From assembly GCF_050596425.1 (NCBI RefSeq), contig NZ_CP192292.1, positions 2,914,001-2,978,000 of the forward strand: 64,000 nucleotides of DNA, written 5' to 3'. The notes under the pieces were generated by a model. It made no database searches. It had not been told where the DNA came from and saw nothing but the letters and a program-made list of their open reading frames with translations. The position numbers and the translations under genes are program-made. Source of the DNA: G963665925 sp050596425 (GTDB lineage Bacteria; Bacillota; Clostridia; Peptostreptococcales; Acidaminobacteraceae). Numbering within the stretch: the first letter of the stretch is position 1; the number at the start of each line of letters is the position of its first letter. Positions 8,328 to 18,172 of this stretch are shown here, in pieces.

Positions 8328-9431
8328 CTAATTCCTTTTAGCAAGCTCGTCCAGGTTGGAAACAATGATCTCTAGGGCATCTTTTCCAGGTAGTGCAGCA
8401 CAACTCTTTCTAATGGACTCCAGTTTTTCTGGATGGTTCAGATGATCTTCAATGGTCCCCATCAGGTGGTTCACATTCAGTTCATCTTCAAGCATGACAA
8501 TACCTGCCCCCATTTTCTCCATTGACCGGGCGTTGTACTCTTGATGATTGTCCTTAACATTTGGTGAAGGAACGAGGACCGCCGGAGTGCCTGTTATGCC
8601 AATTTCTGATAGGGTCGAAGCACCTGTTCTGGTTATCATAATATCTGCTGCGCCCATATGTTCAGGCATATTATAAACATAAGGTACAATTTGAATGTTA
8701 TCTTCAAAAGAAATTCGCATGTCCTGAAGCTGTTTCATAAGTCTTTCATAATAAGACTTTCCAGTGACATGAATAACCTTATAACGGTCATCACCACTGA
8801 CTTTGGACATAATTTCAATCATGACATCATTAATTTTTTTCGCACCGCCGCTGCCCCCGACAGATAAGATGAGAAAAGCCTTGTCAACGCCCACTTCTTC
8901 TCTACACTTTTGACGATTAAGACCGTAGAAGTCCTGACGCACTGGGTTTCCCGTCAGTACAACCTTATCTTGATCCTTAAAGGCCGCTTTGCTTTCTTCA
9001 AAACTAATCAAAACCTTGTCCACATATTTGCTTAGCATTTTATTGGCACGTCCAGGAAAGGCATTGGCTTCATGGACAGCTGTTTTAACGCCCATGAGCG
9101 CACCAACAAACATAACAGGACCGGAGACATAGCCCCCTGTGCCAACTATAATATCAGGCTTGTAATCTTTTATAATTCGTCTGGCTTCAAAAATACTGGA
9201 AATAAGACTGCCTACATGCTTTATAAGTCCAGCCAGACCTCTCTTTTTGTATTCTATAGAAATTGGACGGAATTCAATACCAAGCTTGGGAACAAGTTCT
9301 GACTCAAGGCCTTGTTTTCTTCCAACATATAAAAGTTTCGTATTCTTGTTTTTCTTTTTAAAGGCTTCTGCTATGGATACGGCTGGATAGATATGCCCGC
9401 CGGTTCCGCCTCCAGTTACAATCATTCTCAT
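8328..9431 (-). CDS. murG: UDP-GlcNAc transferase MurG
   Basis: MurG adds N-acetylglucosamine to lipid I to give lipid II on the inner face of the membrane. The 367-residue GT28 enzyme shows the N-terminal GGGTGGHIYPA loop, the acceptor-side HEANAFPGRANK segment and the donor-binding region with GGSGGAKKIN and the C-terminal GASTLSEI and HQEYNARSMEKMGAG motifs. Length matches the family. It lies 10 bp after ftsW and before ftsQ in the same transcript. Confidence 0.96.
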   Translation of the reverse strand: MRMIVTGGGTGGHIYPAVSIAEAFKKKNKNTKLLYVGRKQGLESELVPKLGIEFRPISIEYKKRGLAGLIKHVGSLISSIFEARRIIKDYKPDIIVGTGGYVSGPVMFVGALMGVKTAVHEANAFPGRANKMLSKYVDKVLISFEESKAAFKDQDKVVLTGNPVRQDFYGLNRQKCREEVGVDKAFLILSVGGSGGAKKINDVMIEIMSKVSGDDRYKVIHVTGKSYYERLMKQLQDMRISFEDNIQIVPYVYNMPEHMGAADIMITRTGASTLSEIGITGTPAVLVPSPNVKDNHQEYNARSMEKMGAGIVMLEDELNVNHLMGTIEDHLNHPEKLESIRKSCAALPGKDALEIIVSNLDELAKRN

Positions 9432-9441
9432 AAACAGGCTC

Positions 9442-10536
9442 CTAATCTGTTATTGTGTATTGTGAAATATTCAGAAGTATGCCCATACACCCCATTAAAA
9501 TCAGAAGAGAACTGCCTCCAAAGCTAATAAAGGGGAGCGGTATACCTGTAACAGGCATTGAGCTTGTCGCAACAGAAATATTGATCATCACTTGGAAGCT
9601 AATCATGGCAACGATGCCCGTGGCCACTAAGGTTCCAAACATATCTGGTGCTTGTATGGCTATTTTCACACCTCTATAGATTAATACAAAGAACAGCATG
9701 ATGACAAGGACACATCCAATGAATCCGAATTCTTCACCCACTGTTGCAAAGATAAAATCATTTTGAGGTTCCGGTATGTAAAGCTTATTCTGTATACTCT
9801 GACCAATGCCCACACCAAAAAGACCACCTGAACCAAGTGCATACAAGGACTGAATAACCTGCCATCCAGCACCATCTGCATATTGAAACGGATCAAGAAA
9901 GGCCATCACTCTGGCACGTCTGTAGTCTGCACTAAAGGCAAAGCCAATGAAGGCACCGCCTCCTAGTATAGCCAGGCCAATAAGCTGATCCAGCCTTGCA
10001 CCTGCAACAAAAACCATACTCATAATAATAAGAGCTATGGTAATCGCTGTTGACAGGTTGGGCTGAAGAATGATCAAACCAAAATATAGACCTATTAATG
10101 CAAGGTATGGCAAGACCCCGATTGTAAACTTCTTAATTCTGTTTCTATTATTCGTCAAACTATGTGCTGTGAATATAATGGCACATATTTTTGCCACTTC
10201 AGATGGCATTATTGATATGGATCCAATGAAGATCCACCTCCGCGCACCATTTATTGTCGTGCCCACTGGGGTTAGGACCAGACCAAGTAATATCAGGCTG
10301 ACCACCAAAAGCATGGGAGCAAATTTTCTGTATACTCGATAAGGCACCATAGCGACAACAATCATGATCACCATGCCTGCCAGTGCAAATTTTAAATCTT
10401 TATAAAAGAAATAGTATTTATCTTGCCACTGTGACATCGCCACGTAAAAACTTGAGCTAAAAACCATCATAACGCCTATGACCAGCAAAAGTATAACCGT
10501 GACAAAAAGGGACAAATCCATGGCATGGCGTTTCAT
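9442..10536 (-). CDS. ftsW: SEDS glycosyltransferase FtsW
   Basis: FtsW is the SEDS-family peptidoglycan polymerase of the divisome. The 364-residue protein has about ten membrane spans and the family regions GARRWIF, LQPNLSTA and the large extracellular loop with PEPQNDFIFATVGEE, plus the C-terminal GIPLPFISFGGSSL signature. The gene starts 2 bp after the murD stop. It probably works with the PBP encoded upstream in the cluster. Confidence 0.93.
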   Translation of the reverse strand: MKRHAMDLSLFVTVILLLVIGVMMVFSSSFYVAMSQWQDKYYFFYKDLKFALAGMVIMIVVAMVPYRVYRKFAPMLLVVSLILLGLVLTPVGTTINGARRWIFIGSISIMPSEVAKICAIIFTAHSLTNNRNRIKKFTIGVLPYLALIGLYFGLIILQPNLSTAITIALIIMSMVFVAGARLDQLIGLAILGGGAFIGFAFSADYRRARVMAFLDPFQYADGAGWQVIQSLYALGSGGLFGVGIGQSIQNKLYIPEPQNDFIFATVGEEFGFIGCVLVIMLFFVLIYRGVKIAIQAPDMFGTLVATGIVAMISFQVMINISVATSSMPVTGIPLPFISFGGSSLLILMGCMGILLNISQYTITD

Positions 10537-10538
10537 GC

Positions 10539-11894
10539 TTATCGCCTCCTTAGACTTTCAAAGCATTCTCTAAAATGATCACCACGATGTTCAAAACTTG
10601 GATACATGTCCCAACTTGCGCATGCTGGAGAAAGCAATATAGCATCTCCTGAAGATGTTAAGCTAAAGGCTGTATCTACAGCTTGGTCAAGATCGTTCAC
10701 AAGGCTGACTGACTCATATCCCATTTTACGGGCTGTTGTCTCAATGATTTTTGCAGTTTCACCAAAGACAACCAAATGTTTGATTTTCTCACCAAATGAC
10801 TCAATGAAAGAATCAAAGTCACTGCCTTTGTCCATCCCACCCGCTATAAGAACTGTGGGTCTTTCCATGGCTTTAACAGCCACGATGGAAGCGTCAGGAT
10901 TTGTTCCTTTTGAATCATTAAAAAAGACAACATCATCCACTTCCCCCAGCCACTCTATTCTATGGGCCACACCAGTAAACGTTCGAAGGGCATGGGCAAT
11001 ATGATTCACCTCAATATCACTGTAGTATGCCATAGCTGTTGCCGCTAGAGCATTTTCAATATTGTGATCTCCAGGTATGAAGATATCCGCCACATCAATC
11101 ACTTCAAGTGATTCATCGCTTTGATCCTCTTGAATAACAACTTTTCCATCTTTGATAAAAACACCAGATGCAAGCGCTTCTTTTCTACTGAAATAGACCA
11201 CTTTCCCCCTGGTTCTACTTGCTAGATTTCGCGTTAAGTCGTTGTCATAATTTAATACCAAAACATCATTTTTACCATGATTTTCAAATATGCGACATTT
11301 AGCGTCGATATAATTTTCCATTGTTTTATGACGGTTTAAATGATCTGGGGTCAAATTGAGCACTGCAGCCACTTCTGTTTTGAAGTCTCTAATGGTTTCC
11401 AGTTGAAAACTGCTCACTTCTGTGACCATTGTCGTGTTCTCATCTGCCTCTTCAATGCGCTCAATAACCGGAATACCAATATTGCCCACAACAAAGTGCT
11501 TTCTTTTTGCTGTTTTAAAAATTTCACCCGTAAGGGCCGTTGTCGTTGTTTTTCCATTCGTGCCTGTTATCCCTATAAATTTAGCATCTGTCAGCCTAGA
11601 CGCAAGCTCAAGTTCTCCAATAACCTCTATACCAGCTTCTTTTGCCTGAATAACAAAGGGTTTATCAAGGGGTACGCCTGGACTTAAAACAAGCAGATCA
11701 AAACCTTCAACACTCGGTGCACCACCAAGCATAAGGCCCTCATACATACCTTCTAAGGGACCTAGAATATCAGCAAGGTCCTCTTTTGACTTCATATCAT
11801 TAATAAATACTTTTGCGCCTCTTTTATATAAGGCCTTTACGGCTGATTGTCCTGATCTTGCCAGACCCACCATTAACACTTTTCTATTTTCCAC
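10539..11894 (-). CDS. murD: UDP-MurNAc-L-alanine:D-glutamate ligase MurD
   Basis: MurD adds D-glutamate to UDP-MurNAc-L-Ala in the cytoplasm. The 451-residue protein has an N-terminal Rossmann-like domain (VLMVGLARSGQSAVKAL), a central ATPase domain with GITGTNGKTTTT near residue 110 and a C-terminal ligase domain with HRIEW and NDSKGTNPDA. Length is usual. The stop is close to the mraY-murD junction of 12 bp, and ftsW follows 2 bp later, so it is part of one operon. Confidence 0.96.
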   Translation of the reverse strand: MENRKVLMVGLARSGQSAVKALYKRGAKVFINDMKSKEDLADILGPLEGMYEGLMLGGAPSVEGFDLLVLSPGVPLDKPFVIQAKEAGIEVIGELELASRLTDAKFIGITGTNGKTTTTALTGEIFKTAKRKHFVVGNIGIPVIERIEEADENTTMVTEVSSFQLETIRDFKTEVAAVLNLTPDHLNRHKTMENYIDAKCRIFENHGKNDVLVLNYDNDLTRNLASRTRGKVVYFSRKEALASGVFIKDGKVVIQEDQSDESLEVIDVADIFIPGDHNIENALAATAMAYYSDIEVNHIAHALRTFTGVAHRIEWLGEVDDVVFFNDSKGTNPDASIVAVKAMERPTVLIAGGMDKGSDFDSFIESFGEKIKHLVVFGETAKIIETTARKMGYESVSLVNDLDQAVDTAFSLTSSGDAILLSPACASWDMYPSFEHRGDHFRECFESLRRR

Positions 11895-11906
11895 TTATTT
11901 CGCCCC

Positions 11907-12863
11907 CTAGATGGTAATGAAGTAGCCTATAATAACCAGGCCGAGTGTAACCATGTAAAACGTACCGACAATTTTTGTTTCTTTCCACCCAGACAACTCG
12001 TAGTGGTGGTGTAGTGGTGACATTTTAAAAACCCTTTTTCCCGTGGTTTTAAATGAAACAACTTGAATAATGACAGAGAGTGTTTCTGCAAAATATATAC
12101 CGCCTACAATAGGAATCAGAAGGGCCGTTCCCGTTGCAAATGCAAAACCTGCAACAGCGCCCCCAAGTGCAAGAGACCCCAAATCACCCATAAATACTTG
12201 GGCAGGGTATCTGTTGACTTTTAAAAATCCACCCAAGCCACCTATAAGACCTATGGCAACAACAAGAAGTGTAACGCTCTGTTGAGAAATCGCCACAAGG
12301 CCGAAGAAGCCAATCACAAGAGTTGACACTGAACCCGCCAGTCCATCTAGGCCATCTGTAAGATTAACTGCATTTGTGGTTGCTATGGCAACAAATATAG
12401 CAAACGGATAATAGACAATACCTAAGTCCAGTGGTGTTTTGACAAATGGAATGAGGATTTCTGTTCCAAAAAGATTGGCACTCCACACAGCCAAAATTGT
12501 GCTGACAATGAACTGTCCAGCAAGTTTTTGCCATGCTCTTAGCCCCAAGTTGCGCTTTAAAACAACTTTTATATAATCATCCGCAAACCCAAGCATGCCA
12601 AATCCAAATATGGCAAAGAGCATGAAAAGGCCAACTTGGTCAAATGCTCTCACAAGGAGCATAGCCAGTAAAAGTCCTGCTAGGAATATGAAACCACCCA
12701 TGGTAGGTGTTCCAGCTTTTTTATAATGAGATTTCGGACCTTCTTCTCGTATACTCTGTCCGAATTTTAATTTTTGTAGATATGGAATGAGCTTTGGACC
12801 AAGAATCGTTGATCCTGCATAGCTTACTACAAGAGCCAGCATTAGCATCCATGAGTTTGTCAT
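11907..12863 (-). CDS. mraY: Phospho-MurNAc-pentapeptide transferase MraY
   Basis: MraY moves phospho-MurNAc-pentapeptide from UDP to undecaprenyl phosphate, forming lipid I. The 318-residue protein has about ten membrane spans and the conserved motifs KAGTPTMGG, FADDYIK with the paired aspartates, NAVNLTDGLDGLA and the MSPLHHHYE metal loop. It starts 1 bp after the murE stop. In most Bacillota murF lies between murE and mraY; here murF is absent. Confidence 0.96.
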   Translation of the reverse strand: MTNSWMLMLALVVSYAGSTILGPKLIPYLQKLKFGQSIREEGPKSHYKKAGTPTMGGFIFLAGLLLAMLLVRAFDQVGLFMLFAIFGFGMLGFADDYIKVVLKRNLGLRAWQKLAGQFIVSTILAVWSANLFGTEILIPFVKTPLDLGIVYYPFAIFVAIATTNAVNLTDGLDGLAGSVSTLVIGFFGLVAISQQSVTLLVVAIGLIGGLGGFLKVNRYPAQVFMGDLGSLALGGAVAGFAFATGTALLIPIVGGIYFAETLSVIIQVVSFKTTGKRVFKMSPLHHHYELSGWKETKIVGTFYMVTLGLVIIGYFITI

Positions 12864-12864
12864 T

Positions 12865-14340
12865 TTAGGCCTCCAAATATTCTAGTGCAATTAATCTGTC
12901 ATCAAAATCGTATCTTACCCCATTGATTTCCTGGTATGTTTCATGACCCTTTCCGGTTATGAGTACCACATCACCAAAGCGGGCTTCCCTTATAGCCATA
13001 CCGATGGCTTGCTTTCGTCTCTCTTCAACAAAGGCGCGGTCTGGACTTTTAAGACCTGCAAGGACATCATTAATAATGCTTTCTGGTTTTTCTGTTCTCG
13101 GGTTATCACTGGTTACATAAATAACATCTGATTTGTCTTCTGCAATCCGCCCCATAATCGGTCTTTTCCCAGTGTCTCTGTCCCCCCCACAGCCGAAGAC
13201 TGTGATCACACGACCATCTGTAATGGACCGTGCAATATCGATTACATTGCTCAGGGCATCTGGGGTATGAGCATAGTCAACAAACACCCTGACAGGGTGT
13301 TTCGCCTTAACCAGCTCCATACGTCCTGGCACCGGGGAAATAGCTTTCGAAGCTTTCTGAATCAATTGCAAGGATAAATCCATCATAGCGAGCAGTCCAA
13401 ATGCAGCCAAGGTATTGTACACGTATATTTTTCCTGGTAAGGGCACCTTAATATCCACTTGTCCACTTGGGGTCACCAAAGTAAACCTTGAACCAGTTCC
13501 CGTGTACTGGACATTTTCCGCTCTGATATCTGCTTGTCTGTCTATGGCATAAGAATACACCCGTGCTGTACTATTATCAGAAACACATTCTTCATAGAGT
13601 CTCTTACCATAGACATCATCCACATTTATGAGTCGACCCTGCCCTGCCAAAGCAAACAACTTGGCCTTGGCCTTATAATAGGACTCAAAATTTTCGTGGT
13701 AGTCCAAATGGTCTTCTGTCAAGTTGGTAAAAACGCCATAATCAAAGGCCACATGGTCAACCCTTTTTAGGTCCAGGGCATGAGAGGACGCTTCCATGAC
13801 ACACGCCTGTATCTTGTCGTCTTTCATAAGTTTAAGCAAGCCGTGAAGTTCAACCGGTTCTGGCGTTGTCAGACTGGCCTTATATGTTTTTCCGCCAATC
13901 TCATTGGCAATTGTTCCAAGTAGGCCTGTTGAAATACCAACACTGTTTAACATGTCAGAAATAATACGACATGTGCTGGTCTTGCCATTGGTGCCAGTTA
14001 AACCGATTACAGTCATATCTTCGCTGGGGTTCTTATTAAATGCTGAAGCCAAGTGAGACATAGCATACCTGTCATCGTCAACTTTTATAAGGGTTATGGA
14101 CTCATTTTTTGCTCTATTCACACAGTCCGTTTCGACTTCTGTCACAACAATGGCACGGACTCCAGAGTCCATCGCCTTATTGATGTACTTGTGGCCATCA
14201 GACTGGAAACCCTTAACCGCAATAAAAAGCGATCCCTTTTCTATTTTTCTACTGTCCTGGTGGACACTTGTAATATCTATATTGACATCGCCTAAAACAA
14301 GTTCATGTTTTAGACCATCCAACATGTTTTTTAAGAGCAT
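12865..14340 (-). CDS. murE: UDP-MurNAc-tripeptide synthetase MurE
   Basis: MurE adds the third residue of the peptidoglycan stem peptide. The 491-residue protein carries the ATP loop GLTGTNGKTST near residue 110, the EASSHAL and HLDYH motifs, and the C-terminal DNPR motif (TSDNPRTEKP), which in known MurE enzymes reads meso-diaminopimelate rather than lysine. I therefore infer a DAP-type wall. A possible attenuator hairpin lies just upstream. mraY follows at 1 bp, leaving no room for murF. Confidence 0.95.
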   Translation of the reverse strand: MLLKNMLDGLKHELVLGDVNIDITSVHQDSRKIEKGSLFIAVKGFQSDGHKYINKAMDSGVRAIVVTEVETDCVNRAKNESITLIKVDDDRYAMSHLASAFNKNPSEDMTVIGLTGTNGKTSTCRIISDMLNSVGISTGLLGTIANEIGGKTYKASLTTPEPVELHGLLKLMKDDKIQACVMEASSHALDLKRVDHVAFDYGVFTNLTEDHLDYHENFESYYKAKAKLFALAGQGRLINVDDVYGKRLYEECVSDNSTARVYSYAIDRQADIRAENVQYTGTGSRFTLVTPSGQVDIKVPLPGKIYVYNTLAAFGLLAMMDLSLQLIQKASKAISPVPGRMELVKAKHPVRVFVDYAHTPDALSNVIDIARSITDGRVITVFGCGGDRDTGKRPIMGRIAEDKSDVIYVTSDNPRTEKPESIINDVLAGLKSPDRAFVEERRKQAIGMAIREARFGDVVLITGKGHETYQEINGVRYDFDDRLIALEYLEA

Positions 14341-14375
14341 ACAATCCCCTCAGTTCCTTTTTTTGCATTTTAAAA

Positions 14376-14411
14376 GGGTGAGATAAATACCCTAAGTTAT
14401 TCAGCTCACCC
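14376..14411 (-). terminator. Weak terminator or attenuator upstream of murE
   Basis: GGGTGAG pairs with CTCACCC over an A/T-rich inner section, followed on the minus strand by TTTTAAAA. It lies between the PBP stop and the murE start, about 35 bp before murE, so it could end or reduce transcription from the PBP gene. Confidence 0.4.
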
Positions 14412-14551
14412 AATTGCATCAGTATAAAAAGAATTATTCAAATAATTTATATATGCATCGCTAGGTCTTTGCTGTCCTATTTTCATGAATAATCCGGATT
14501 TAATTATATCAGATTTTAATGTGGCTTGTAACAGTCCTAACCATATTGTCA

Positions 14552-16537
14552 TTATTCTGAATTCGAGTCACTCGGAAGTGGGTCAACATTGAGAATAATA
14601 ATGTCCTGTCCCGATGCAATCGATCCAGGATATGGGAACTGATTAATAACAGGACTGTCATTATTTAGTATGTTAACCGGCTCAGTTGTGTATGACAATC
14701 CTGATGCTTCAAGGATTTTAATGGCTTTGCTTAGGGGCTTGCCCATAAGATTCGGAACTTTAACTTCCCTTGTGTACTCAGGAATTTCTGGTTCAACCCC
14801 AAGATACCTTAGGGTATCGTCCATAATATCTTTTGCAATAGGGGCTGCTGTCTGGCTACCATAGTTTGTATCCTTAGGTTCATCGACAACAACAAGGACC
14901 GTTATCAAAGGATCATCTACCGGCGCAATGGCTACAAAGGATGCATAGGCCAGCTCGTCCGAATATTTTCCATTTACAATTTTTTCCGAAGTCCCTGTTT
15001 TCCCGCCAATACGAATGCCAGGAATATAAGCCAGTTTACCCGACCCATTTTCAACAACTGATTCTAAGACAAGTCGTACATCTGCCGATGTTTTTTTGGA
15101 TATTACATTTCGTATCACCTTGGGTTCTATACGCTCCACGACTTCTCCATCAGAGCTTTTCAGCGCCTTGACAATATGAGGCTCCATAAGCTTACCGTCA
15201 TTTGCAATGGCATTTATGGCATTCACCATTTGAAGGGGGGTCACAGCTATACCGTGACCAAATGAAATGGTTGCCAGTTCTACTGGACCAATTTTATTTC
15301 TTGGAAGTATGATCGAGCCCGCTTCCCCTGGTAAATCCACACCTGTTTTTCGTGTGAGTCCGAAGTTTTCAAGATAGGTATAGAATGTGTCTTTTCCCAC
15401 CTTATCCGCCAGTTCCATAAACATGGTATTTAAGGACCTTTCCATGCCGTATACAAGCGTAAAATCCTTATGGGATCTTGGGTAGTCCCAGTTTTTTATA
15501 CGACTTCCGTACATGTCTATATAGCCTGGGGTAGAAAACTTTGTATGTGGTCCTGCCACATTTTCCTCAAAAGATATGGCTGTTGTAATAATCTTGAAAG
15601 TCGAACCGGGTTCGTAGGTATCATTCAAGTTTGGATTCTTCCAAGTCATATTCCACAAGGTGCTCAGTTCTTCACCAGAAAGGGTGTCAAAATCCACATC
15701 AGGATAGTGGTCATGGACGTCTCTTGGATTATTTGGATCATAATCCGGCTTTGAAGCCATAGCCAAAATTTCCCCTGTTTTAGACTCCATAACAATGGCT
15801 GTGATTTTTTCAGCATTATGGTCTTCAACCCCTTTCACTAGGGCTTCCTCCGTAAAGTGCTGAATTATCTCATCAATTGTAAGAACAAGACTCAAACCAT
15901 CTTCCGGTGGATAGAGTTTTTCTTCTCCAAAGGGCAATTGTCTTCCCGCGGCATCTGTATTCGTGACCAAGGTGCCTTCCCGTCCAGTGAGTTCACTTTC
16001 GTAAGACAACTCAACGCCTGAAAGGCCCACGCCATCCACAGTTGTGTGACCAAGTATATGGGCGGCAAAGTTTAGGTTGGGATAAATCCTCTTGTTGTCC
16101 GCGCCCACACTAACGCCTTTGAGTCTTTTATTTTTTATCAAATCCGCTTGAGCCTTAGGAATCCATCTCTTTATACGGACAATCGTCGAAGATGAGTTGC
16201 TGATCATATCAAGTATTTTAGCCTTATCTTCTTCTAAGATCTCAGCAAGTTCACTTGCCACCTCTCCCACAGACTCGGCTCCAATATCTTTCGGATGGGC
16301 CCAAACTGTAAAGGACTGTACACTGAAGGCCAGTTTGATGCCTTTTCTATCATAAATAACGCCACGTTTAGCAGGGATAGGGACATTTCTGGTCTGCTGA
16401 AGCATAGCCAGTTTTTTATATTCTTCTCCTTTTACAATTTGTATGTAAGCCAGTCTCCCAATAAGCAAGGAGAAAATCAAGGCAACCACAAACAGGGCAA
16501 ACCAAAGCCTTCGCTTGCTGCTCACACTCGGCTCCAT
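14552..16537 (-). CDS. Class B penicillin-binding protein with one PASTA domain (FtsI/SpoVD type)
   Basis: This transpeptidase crosslinks septal peptidoglycan. The protein of about 661 residues has one N-terminal membrane anchor (about 10-30), a PBP dimer domain with RGVIYDRKG, a transpeptidase domain with the SxxK motif STFK, SxN motif SLN and KTGT, and one C-terminal PASTA domain (about 590-655, starting VPNLMGK). One PASTA domain and this length resemble B. subtilis SpoVD, but as the only such PBP here it may act as FtsI. The start at MEPSVSS has AGAGG 9 bases upstream; two further in-frame starts lie within ten bases upstream. It has its own promoter after a terminator. Confidence 0.92.
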   Translation of the reverse strand: MEPSVSSKRRLWFALFVVALIFSLLIGRLAYIQIVKGEEYKKLAMLQQTRNVPIPAKRGVIYDRKGIKLAFSVQSFTVWAHPKDIGAESVGEVASELAEILEEDKAKILDMISNSSSTIVRIKRWIPKAQADLIKNKRLKGVSVGADNKRIYPNLNFAAHILGHTTVDGVGLSGVELSYESELTGREGTLVTNTDAAGRQLPFGEEKLYPPEDGLSLVLTIDEIIQHFTEEALVKGVEDHNAEKITAIVMESKTGEILAMASKPDYDPNNPRDVHDHYPDVDFDTLSGEELSTLWNMTWKNPNLNDTYEPGSTFKIITTAISFEENVAGPHTKFSTPGYIDMYGSRIKNWDYPRSHKDFTLVYGMERSLNTMFMELADKVGKDTFYTYLENFGLTRKTGVDLPGEAGSIILPRNKIGPVELATISFGHGIAVTPLQMVNAINAIANDGKLMEPHIVKALKSSDGEVVERIEPKVIRNVISKKTSADVRLVLESVVENGSGKLAYIPGIRIGGKTGTSEKIVNGKYSDELAYASFVAIAPVDDPLITVLVVVDEPKDTNYGSQTAAPIAKDIMDDTLRYLGVEPEIPEYTREVKVPNLMGKPLSKAIKILEASGLSYTTEPVNILNNDSPVINQFPYPGSIASGQDIIILNVDPLPSDSNSE

Positions 16538-16560
16538 AAACATCAACCTCTTTCAGACCT

Positions 16561-16566
16561 ATTATA
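16561..16566 (-). promoter_or_regulatory. Candidate -10 box for the PBP-murE unit
   Basis: TATAAT on the minus strand sits about 24 bases before the PBP start and right after the ftsL terminator. The -35 region is A/T-rich and weak. The position suggests that transcription restarts here. Confidence 0.45.
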
Positions 16567-16584
16567 ATAGTCATTGTTTTACAT

Positions 16585-16616
16585 TAAAAAAGGACCGAAA
16601 GCCTAACTTTCGATCC
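16585..16616 (-). terminator. Terminator inside the dcw cluster, after ftsL
   Basis: A 10-bp stem with one mismatch (GGATCGAAAG, loop ttagg, CTTTCGGTCC) is followed on the minus strand by TTTTTTT. It lies between ftsL and the PBP gene and separates mraZ-rsmH-ftsL from the rest. Confidence 0.75.
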
Positions 16617-16650
16617 AAGTCAATTCAATATTAGTCCCCTCTAAGAGCGA

Positions 16651-17196
16651 CTATCTGCCTTTGAGGAGCCAGGAACGAATATACGCTGCATACCCTTGCA
16701 GTTCATGAACGACATCGTCGTCTTCATTCATTATATCATTTTGCAATGAAGGTTCCTTATCCAAATTCGCAAATTGATCATCTAGTGTATAATTCCAATT
16801 TGAGTTTATATAAACGATTTGCTCTGGTTGGGGATACTGCATACCCAACTCATTGACTGCAACTTTTTCAACATTGTCTAGGACAATAGTGGAATCGAGT
16901 TGAACCCGCAAATCTTCTTTCTGAAGGTTTAATTCCTTAATTTCACGTTCCAGTCCATTGATCGTGTAATTGATTTCAAATATCATGGCATATCGCATGA
17001 CAAGGAAGGATAGCAAACCAAAGACTAAGATGCATCCTGCAAATGACCGAAACAAAAACTGCATGCGTCGTTTGCGCTGGTATCTTCTCTGTTTCTTTTC
17101 GAGAATTTCAGACGCTCTTTTCATCTTCTCCTGATGCTGTTGTCGTTGGTACTCTTCATATGAATGATATGTAGATAACTTACGTGCTGGCAGCAT
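16651..17196 (-). CDS. ftsL: FtsL-like cell division protein
   Basis: FtsL is a small bitopic protein that binds DivIB and DivIC. This 181-residue protein has a basic cytoplasmic region rich in Q, K and R (about 10-55), one membrane span (about 58-77), an extracellular coiled coil (NGLEREIKELNLQKEDLRVQL) and the family's end motif NELGMQYP. An acidic tail follows, longer than in most FtsL proteins. The start at MLPARKLS has AGGAGG 7 bases upstream. Identification rests on topology and its place after rsmH; primary sequence is poorly conserved. Confidence 0.8.
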   Translation of the reverse strand: MLPARKLSTYHSYEEYQRQQHQEKMKRASEILEKKQRRYQRKRRMQFLFRSFAGCILVFGLLSFLVMRYAMIFEINYTINGLEREIKELNLQKEDLRVQLDSTIVLDNVEKVAVNELGMQYPQPEQIVYINSNWNYTLDDQFANLDKEPSLQNDIMNEDDDVVHELQGYAAYIRSWLLKGR

Positions 17197-17227
17197 CCTT
17201 GCCCCTCCTAACACTCAACCCAAAACA

Positions 17228-18160
17228 CTACAACTTTTCTGCAACCCTCAATTTGGCACTCCTTGCCCTTGGGTTTTCTTCGATTTCCTTATCACTTGGC
17301 ACACGTGGTTTTCTTGTAATGATTTTAACCACTGGCTTGTTATTACACATACACACTGGCAACTCCGGTGGACAAATGCAACCCTTGGCCAGTTCCTTGT
17401 AAGTGTTTTTTACAATACGGTCTTCAAGGGAATGGAATGTGATAATGGATATTCTACCCCCTGGCTTTAAAACCGTCGAAATAGCTTTAATGGTTTCTGA
17501 TATAATACCAAGCTCATTGTTCACTTCAATACGAATGGCCTGGAATGTTCTCTTTGCTGGATGAGGACCGTCTTTTCTAGCGCCTTTTGGAACCGCAGCC
17601 TTTATAATGTCAACAAGTTCTGTTGTCCTTGTTATTTCATGATCTTCACGTGCTTCCACTATAAACTGAGCAATTCTTTTCGCCCAACGATCTTCACCAT
17701 AATCTTTTATTATTTTATGGAGTTCCTCAACTGAATATGTATTCACGACGTCTTTAGCTGAAAATGGTCTTGACCTATCCATTCTCATGTCCAGCTCACC
17801 ATCTTGCATGTAACTAAATCCACGTTCTGCTTCATCAAGCTGATATGAAGAGACCCCTAAGTCCATCATCATGCCATCGACCTTATCGATGCCGAGATCA
17901 TTCAAAACATTTAGGACATCTTCAAAATTGCTGTGGACTGGTATAAAACGATCACCATATTCTTTTAGTCTCTCGGAAGCCGCAGCGAGTGCGTCCGTGT
18001 CTTGATCTATTCCGATTAACTTTCCTGTCGTTAATCGCTTGAGAACAAGCTCTGAGTGTCCACCGCCGCCCAGTGTTCCATCGATATAAATGCCATCTGG
18101 TTTGATATTCAATCCGTCAACGGTTTCTTCCCACAGTACGGAAACATGCTCAAAAGCCAT
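17228..18160 (-). CDS. rsmH: 16S rRNA m4C1402 methyltransferase RsmH
   Basis: RsmH (MraW) methylates N4 of C1402 in 16S rRNA with S-adenosylmethionine. The 310-residue protein shows the SAM-binding GTLGGGGHSE, GIDQDTDAL, the DLGVSSYQLDEAERGFSY motif, the FQAIRIEVN segment and the C-terminal SLEDRIVK. Length is typical. It follows mraZ by 12 bp, the standard order in dcw clusters. Confidence 0.97.
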   Translation of the reverse strand: MAFEHVSVLWEETVDGLNIKPDGIYIDGTLGGGGHSELVLKRLTTGKLIGIDQDTDALAAASERLKEYGDRFIPVHSNFEDVLNVLNDLGIDKVDGMMMDLGVSSYQLDEAERGFSYMQDGELDMRMDRSRPFSAKDVVNTYSVEELHKIIKDYGEDRWAKRIAQFIVEAREDHEITRTTELVDIIKAAVPKGARKDGPHPAKRTFQAIRIEVNNELGIISETIKAISTVLKPGGRISIITFHSLEDRIVKNTYKELAKGCICPPELPVCMCNNKPVVKIITRKPRVPSDKEIEENPRARSAKLRVAEKL

Positions 18161-18172
18161 TTGAGACTCCTC

